In this document: piece by piece, positions 6,568-9,640 of the stretch
Numbering within the stretch: position 1 is the first letter of the stretch
How the letters are laid out: each line of letters opens with the position of its first letter
Assembly (NCBI GenBank): GCA_030673735.1
Contig: DAOVIK010000046.1
Location: 1-9,640, forward strand
Reading direction: 5' to 3'
Length of the DNA stretch: 9,640 nt
DNA from: Anaerolineae bacterium
GTDB lineage: Bacteria > Chloroflexota > Anaerolineae > Anaerolineales > E44-bin32
Notes under the pieces: model-generated
Databases searched by the model: none
Told to the model about the DNA's origin: nothing
Seen by the model: the letters and a program-made list of their open reading frames with translations, nothing else
Translations under genes and position numbers: made by a program

Positions 6568-7236
6568 ATGCAGGTCCTTACATGGCTGGGTGTACCTCTC
6601 GCGTCGTATCTCCTGGGGTCGGTCCCCCTCGGATTCCTGATCGTCAAGATCATGACGGGCAAGGACGTGCGCAAGATGCACAGCGGCCGAACCGGCGGCA
6701 CCAACGTCATGCGCACAGCCGGTTTCGGTGCGGGTCTGGCTACCGCGATCGGGGATGTCCTCAAGGGAGCAGGAGCGGTATGGATGGCCAAGGCGTTTAC
6801 GCCCGACGTTGCATTGCTGCATGCGGCTGCGGGGATCTGCGTCATCTTGGGACACAACTACTCGATCTTCCTCCTCGAAAGGATTGAGGGGAAGCTGACG
6901 CTGCGTGGAGGGGCAGGAGGGGCTCCATCCGTTGGCGCAGCAATGGGCCTCTGGTTCCCCAGCGTTTTCATCATCGTGCCCATCGGGCTCTTCTTTCTCT
7001 TCGGGGTGCGCATTGCTTCGCTGGCCACCATGTCCGTGGGTTTGCTGGAATTCGGGGTCTTCGCGGTTCGAGCCGTTTGGTTCCAATCCCCATGGGAGTA
7101 CATACTCTTCGGCCTGTTTGCCTTGAGCGTCCTGCTTTGGGGCCTGCGACCGAATATTCAGCGACTGCTTCGAGGCGAGGAACGCATTATCGATTGGCGG
7201 GCGAGGATGAAAGTTTTGCGAGGAAGCGAAGACTAG
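6568..7236 (+). CDS. plsY: PlsY-like glycerol-3-phosphate acyltransferase family protein
   Basis: This 222-residue polytopic membrane protein has PlsY architecture; the family transfers acyl groups from acyl-phosphate to glycerol-3-phosphate to begin phospholipid synthesis. Family landmarks are SYLLGSVPLGFLI (13-25); GKDVRKMHSGRTGGTNVMRTAG (31-52), where most PlsY have GSGNxGATN; GDVLKGAGAV (62-71); GHNYSIFLL (95-103); RGGAGGAPSVGA (113-124), where most have GGKGVATS; and LRPNIQRLLRGEE (193-205), where most have RHxxNIxRLxxGxE. The lysine of GGKG and the histidine before NI are therefore absent, so activity cannot be assumed and the gene symbol marks family only. The ATG at 6568 has GAAGGGAG nine bases upstream and begins directly with the first membrane helix. 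A strong terminator follows, so the gene is probably monocistronic. Confidence 0.85.
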   Translation: MQVLTWLGVPLASYLLGSVPLGFLIVKIMTGKDVRKMHSGRTGGTNVMRTAGFGAGLATAIGDVLKGAGAVWMAKAFTPDVALLHAAAGICVILGHNYSIFLLERIEGKLTLRGGAGGAPSVGAAMGLWFPSVFIIVPIGLFFLFGVRIASLATMSVGLLEFGVFAVRAVWFQSPWEYILFGLFALSVLLWGLRPNIQRLLRGEERIIDWRARMKVLRGSED

Positions 7237-7286
7237 AGGGAGGGAGATTACGTCGCTCTTGCTGAGAAGCACATCACTTTCCCACG

Positions 7287-7315
7287 AGGGGCGCAATCGC
7301 TTGCGCCCCTTTTTC
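7287..7315 (+). terminator. Rho-independent terminator after the plsY-like gene
   Basis: A perfect 10-bp stem, AGGGGCGCAA with TTGCGCCCCT, closes the tetraloop TCGC and continues into a further TTTT. It lies 50 bases after the stop codon. The opposite strand has no T-run, so it should act on plus-strand transcription only. The remaining bases to 7424 show no gene. Confidence 0.92.
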
Positions 7316-7424
7316 GTTGCCAACCAATGTGCTTATTGCGAGCATGGATTGCGATTCAGTAGAGGATTGGCGTGCGGTGGTTCGAATATTGCGGAGTTAG
7401 GTGCAGAGATAATGGAAATAGAGC

Positions 7425-8240
7425 TCAACCTGCGAAGGAGATTGCCACCAGAGCCAGCGCGGCAAGGATCGCGAGTTCTATAGCTCTTGCGCGAGTGATG
7501 CCTTCCTTGAGATGGGCGAGCATAAAACCCTCACCAAGGTATGAGGCCAGGCCCAGGATCAGGGCTTGCTTGAGCGGTGACGTTGGCCAGTAGTGAAGGC
7601 CCCATGCCAGCTGTGCGGCTACGATGCCGATCAACATCGCGTAGCGCCAAACGCGCACTTGCGGAACGCCCAATCGCAGCAATCTCCAGGCCACGGCAGA
7701 ACTGCATACCATCACAATCGGGATGGCGAACGCCGCGCGGACGCCGGTGGCGCGGACCGCGAACAAGGCTCCGATAAGCAGCAGGTATGCCAAAGCCCGC
7801 AGGCCTAGCATTGCCGCGTCGTAGCGCGGGTCCGTTGGATCGAACACGATGAATTCCGCAACCAGAACCGCGATCAGCAAGGCTGCGGCGAGCGCAAGCC
7901 CAACGCCCAGTCCTAGGCCCAGCGGAACGCGGCTCAGTATGGATCCCACGCCCAGAGCAGCCAAGCCGGGAATCACCCAGTGCTCGACGGTGGATCGCTG
8001 AGTTGTGGCCTGTGGATGGGATTGCAGCAGCCAAGCGGCGCCGGCGGTGGTCAAGGCTGCGGCGAGAGTGAGCATCACGGAATTGGTGTTGATCTCGAAG
8101 TGAACGACCAATCCGAACAGTGAAAAATCGGTCGAGACACTAGGCAGCACAACCAGCCGAGCCAGCGTGTAGGAGAGAAGCACCAGCGCGGCCATGACGC
8201 TCAGTTGATCGCGATCAGGTTTGGGCAATTCGCGTTCCAC
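7425..8240 (-). CDS. Polytopic membrane protein of unknown function
   Basis: This 271-residue protein is almost entirely membrane-embedded, with about nine predicted helices near 16-33, 52-72, 88-105, 108-132, 145-163, 168-187, 198-216, 222-240 and 252-270. I see no catalytic motif or transporter signature. Visible polar landmarks are FDPTDPRYDAAM (133-144), in a loop after helix 4, and SYLGEGFMLAHLKEGITRARA (233-253) near the end. It resembles small-phylum membrane families such as DUF5656 of Chloroflexota, but I recall that family only vaguely and cannot confirm membership. The start is a GTG at 8240, with no clear Shine-Dalgarno but an extended -10 element (TGCTAGAAT) ending six bases before it, which fits leaderless translation. 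An internal ATG at 8195 is an alternative. It is divergent from the prepilin peptidase across a repeat-rich spacer. Confidence 0.8.
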   Translation of the reverse strand: MERELPKPDRDQLSVMAALVLLSYTLARLVVLPSVSTDFSLFGLVVHFEINTNSVMLTLAAALTTAGAAWLLQSHPQATTQRSTVEHWVIPGLAALGVGSILSRVPLGLGLGVGLALAAALLIAVLVAEFIVFDPTDPRYDAAMLGLRALAYLLLIGALFAVRATGVRAAFAIPIVMVCSSAVAWRLLRLGVPQVRVWRYAMLIGIVAAQLAWGLHYWPTSPLKQALILGLASYLGEGFMLAHLKEGITRARAIELAILAALALVAISFAG

Positions 8241-8246
8241 GTCCGC

Positions 8247-8255
8247 ATTCTAGCA
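8247..8255 (-). promoter_or_regulatory. Extended -10 promoter giving a probable leaderless transcript
   Basis: On the minus strand TGC precedes TAGAAT (8252-8247), an extended -10 (TGnTAnAAT). Six bases separate it from the GTG at 8240, which puts the expected transcription start on or next to the start codon. No good -35 hexamer is visible at 16-18 bases, as is usual for extended -10 promoters. Confidence 0.5.
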
Positions 8256-8399
8256 TAAGTGGCGCGGGCAGTAGCATCTGGCGCGCAAATCCCATGGTCC
8301 ATGCCGGGGAACCTCTCCAAACCGATAGGCGCCATCAACTGCTCTGTAGCATCCCGGTAAAATCATGCGGGACCCCATTCAGAACATATGGAGTGAACG

Positions 8400-8425
8400 A
8401 CGAACGGTGCTGCGCCCCTACGACG
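8400..8425 (+). repeat. Short repeat unit, copy 1
   Basis: ACGAACG (8400-8406), six bases, then CGCCCCTACGACG (8413-8425). The same two blocks recur in copy 2 with one mismatch and a longer middle. A weak 6-base inverted repeat (TGAACG 8394-8399, CGTTCA 8424-8429) surrounds this copy. Confidence 0.45.
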
Positions 8426-8473
8426 TTCATGCCGAGGCAGCTATCCAATCCGTACCTACCATTGTGTATGATT

Positions 8474-8503
8474 CGTAGAGACGTAGCGCGCTACGTCTCT
8501 ACG
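8474..8503. repeat. Perfect 30-bp palindrome (REP-like)
   Basis: The 15-base arm CGTAGAGACGTAGCG (8474-8488) is followed with no spacer by its exact reverse complement (8489-8503). The GTAGAGACG core is familiar to me from dispersed palindromic repeats in Cyanobacteria and Chloroflexota. There is no T-run on either side, so it does not look like an intrinsic terminator. It could form a cruciform or an RNA hairpin. Confidence 0.8.
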
Positions 8504-8560
8504 GCACACAACAGGCGCGGGTTCTGCTGAATACAGGGCTCACTCTCTTGCGGCAGCTTT

Positions 8561-8611
8561 GGGCGTTCCCCCGCAACGAACGCGGACAGGCGATGGAACG
8601 CCCCTACAACG
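8561..8611 (+). repeat. Inverted repeat enclosing repeat unit copy 2
   Basis: GGGCGTTCC (8561-8569) pairs exactly with GGAACGCCC (8595-8603). Inside lies a small hairpin, CCGC (8571-8574) with GCGG (8582-8585). The unit shares ACGAACG (8576-8582) and CGCCCCTACAACG (8599-8611) with copy 1. The nested structure resembles REP-type elements. Confidence 0.6.
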
Positions 8612-8716
8612 AATTTATCCACTTCTTTTTGCATTACCGATAGGTGAAGGCATTATGGGATGAAACGGACCATAGGGCATCGCGAGGCTGCCAGTATGCA
8701 ATGCGACTATGGACTG

Positions 8717-8722
8717 TATAAT
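8717..8722 (+). promoter_or_regulatory. -10 element directly upstream of the prepilin peptidase start
   Basis: A perfect TATAAT ends seven bases before the ATG at 8730, so transcription would begin at or next to that codon. The -35 region is poor (TATGCA at 8695-8700, spacer 16). The arrangement mirrors that of the divergent gene. Confidence 0.5.
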
Positions 8723-8729
8723 TGTCAGC

Positions 8730-9521
8730 ATGTGGATCCTAGTTGTGCTTCTCGGGCTGACCACCGGCGGCTTGATCAACGCGCTGGGGGACAGTCTCCC
8801 GTATCTCCGAAAGCCGGCAATGCCACGCTGCCCGCATTGCGGCCATGCGCGGCGGCCGGTTGCTTGGCTTGGCTTGATCGCACGAGCTGCGCGAGCATGG
8901 CGCTGCCCGGAATGTTCTCGGGCGCGAGGCTACCGTGCTATCACGGTGGAGCTGGCAGCCGTCCTGGGAACTATGCTGCTCTATTGGCGCGAACCAAGCC
9001 CGGCTTCCTTCTGGCAGGGCTATCTGGTGGGAGCGCTCTTTCTGTTAATCATGGTCATCGATATCGAGCATCGCCTCATTCTGGAGGTAGTCACCATACC
9101 CTCGATGGTGATCTTTGGGATTATCGGGATCGTTGATCCGGCGCGCGGTTTCGGCAAGGTCTTGTTCGGCGGCCTGGCTGGATACGCCTTTGTGCTGATC
9201 TTGTACTTCTTGGGAATTCTCTTTGCGCGCATTATGGCACGCGTGCGCGGAAGAGAACTGGATGAGGTGGTCTTCGGTTTTGGGGACGTCATGCTGGCGG
9301 GGGTCATCGGCCTGATCGTCGGATGGCCGGGTGTGATCGTCGCGCTCATCCTGGGCGTTTTTGCGGCCGGACTATTCAGCTTGATCTTTATGCTCGTGGC
9401 GATATTGCTCCGTCGCTATACCCCTTTCATGGCCATTCCTTACGGCCCGTTTCTCATTCTTGGTGCGGCTTTCATCTACTACGGCGGCGCGGTACTGCTG
9501 CGCGGTGCGTTCGCGGGGTAA
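8730..9521 (+). CDS. A24-family prepilin peptidase (type IV leader peptidase)
   Basis: This 263-residue polytopic aspartyl protease cleaves the leader of type IV pilins and related pseudopilins at the cytoplasmic face of the membrane; many members also N-methylate the new end. The N-terminal helix (about 2-20) is followed by a cytoplasmic domain with two zinc-type pairs, C34-x2-C37 and C59-x2-C62. The peptidase core has both catalytic aspartates, D111 in VIDIEHR and D186 in the GxGD motif (GFGDVML). About seven to eight membrane segments are visible, and length is normal. The cysteine domain is compact, and the NxxxxRxP motif before it is only loosely kept (NALGDSLP). The start at 8730 is favoured over the in-frame ATG at 8709 because TATAAT lies between them and the protein then begins with its first helix. 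No pilin or pilus-assembly gene is next to it. Confidence 0.93.
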   Translation: MWILVVLLGLTTGGLINALGDSLPYLRKPAMPRCPHCGHARRPVAWLGLIARAARAWRCPECSRARGYRAITVELAAVLGTMLLYWREPSPASFWQGYLVGALFLLIMVIDIEHRLILEVVTIPSMVIFGIIGIVDPARGFGKVLFGGLAGYAFVLILYFLGILFARIMARVRGRELDEVVFGFGDVMLAGVIGLIVGWPGVIVALILGVFAAGLFSLIFMLVAILLRRYTPFMAIPYGPFLILGAAFIYYGGAVLLRGAFAG

Positions 9522-9549
9522 TCGCGCGCCGATCCATCTACTTATTTCT

Positions 9550-9639
9550 TCATTTCAGGGCGTCCTCGAGGCTGGATTTCCATACGTCATGGATGTCAAG
9601 ACGGGGGAGCGCCTGCCGGCTGCCCAGGGAACTTGACGC
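9550..9639 (-). CDS. Possible 3' end of an unidentified minus-strand gene
   Basis: A minus-strand frame is open from the right edge to a TGA at 9550-9552, giving 29 codons that end LDIHDVWKSSLEDALK. The composition looks protein-like and its third positions are GC-rich, but a second minus-strand frame is also open over most of this stretch, so the call is weak. If real, the gene converges on the prepilin peptidase. No family is recognisable. Confidence 0.25.
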   Translation of the reverse strand, partial: ASSSLGSRQALPRLDIHDVWKSSLEDALK

Positions 9640-9640
9640 C

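Larger units (their letters stand above)
8256..8708. other. Repeat-rich intergenic region with no gene
   Basis: About 450 bases between two divergent genes without a convincing coding frame. It contains two related short repeat units (8400-8425 and 8576-8611), a perfect 30-bp palindrome (8474-8503) and a 9-bp-arm inverted repeat (8561-8603). The 78-codon frame across 8294-8530 reads through the palindrome and has no family resemblance. The region looks like an accumulation of palindromic repeat elements rather than a gene. Confidence 0.6.

Noticed and set aside
6529..7323. A 264-codon minus-strand frame opposite the plsY-like gene
   Set aside because: It is hydrophilic antisense sequence running through the terminator hairpin, and PlsY features are clear on the plus strand.
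8474..8503. The perfect palindrome as a bidirectional intrinsic terminator
   Set aside because: No T-run follows on either strand, and both neighbouring genes are transcribed away from it, so there is no transcript for it to end.
8294..8530. A 78-codon plus-strand frame in the repeat-rich spacer
   Set aside because: It reads through the 30-bp palindrome and repeat copy 1, has no ribosome site and no recognisable domain.

Overview
The window looks like chromosomal housekeeping DNA from a moderately GC-rich bacterium, most likely a member of the Chloroflexota (Anaerolineae-like). This is an inference from three points. The 7Fe ferredoxin is of a type I associate with that phylum. The PlsY homologue has strongly diverged motifs. 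A multi-pass membrane protein with no recognisable catalytic motif sits divergent from a prepilin peptidase. No rRNA, tRNA, CRISPR array, phage gene or transposase was seen.

Left part (1-3594): a partial EamA/DMT-type transporter on the minus strand runs off the left edge. It is divergent from a plus-strand group: a Mn-type superoxide dismutase, a seven-iron ferredoxin and, after a hairpin terminator, a class II fumarase/aspartase family lyase. The divergent region carries a near-consensus promoter for sodA (TTGACA, 18 bp, TACAAT) and a small perfect palindrome at the predicted transcription start.

Middle (3642-6283): a minus-strand operon, read right to left, encodes an ABC ATPase, an ABC-2 type permease that starts on the base after the ATPase stop codon, and an ICMT/PEMT-like integral membrane methyltransferase. 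A strong promoter (TTGGCA, 16 bp, TATAAT) precedes it.

Right part (6568-9640): a PlsY-like acyltransferase is followed by a strong intrinsic terminator. Next comes a minus-strand polytopic membrane protein of unknown function, divergent from an A24 prepilin peptidase. The roughly 490 bp between these two hold a perfect 30-bp palindrome and two copies of a short repeat unit (ACGAACG...CGCCCCTACrACG), which resembles REP-type repeat debris. Both genes at this divergent point have a -10 hexamer only 6-7 bases before the most likely start codon, which suggests leaderless transcripts. A possible 3' end of another minus-strand gene lies at the right edge.

I found no clear multi-gene novel system. 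The most interesting points are the PlsY homologue lacking several signature residues, the paired leaderless promoters, the repeat-rich intergenic region and the mixed fumarase/aspartase signature.
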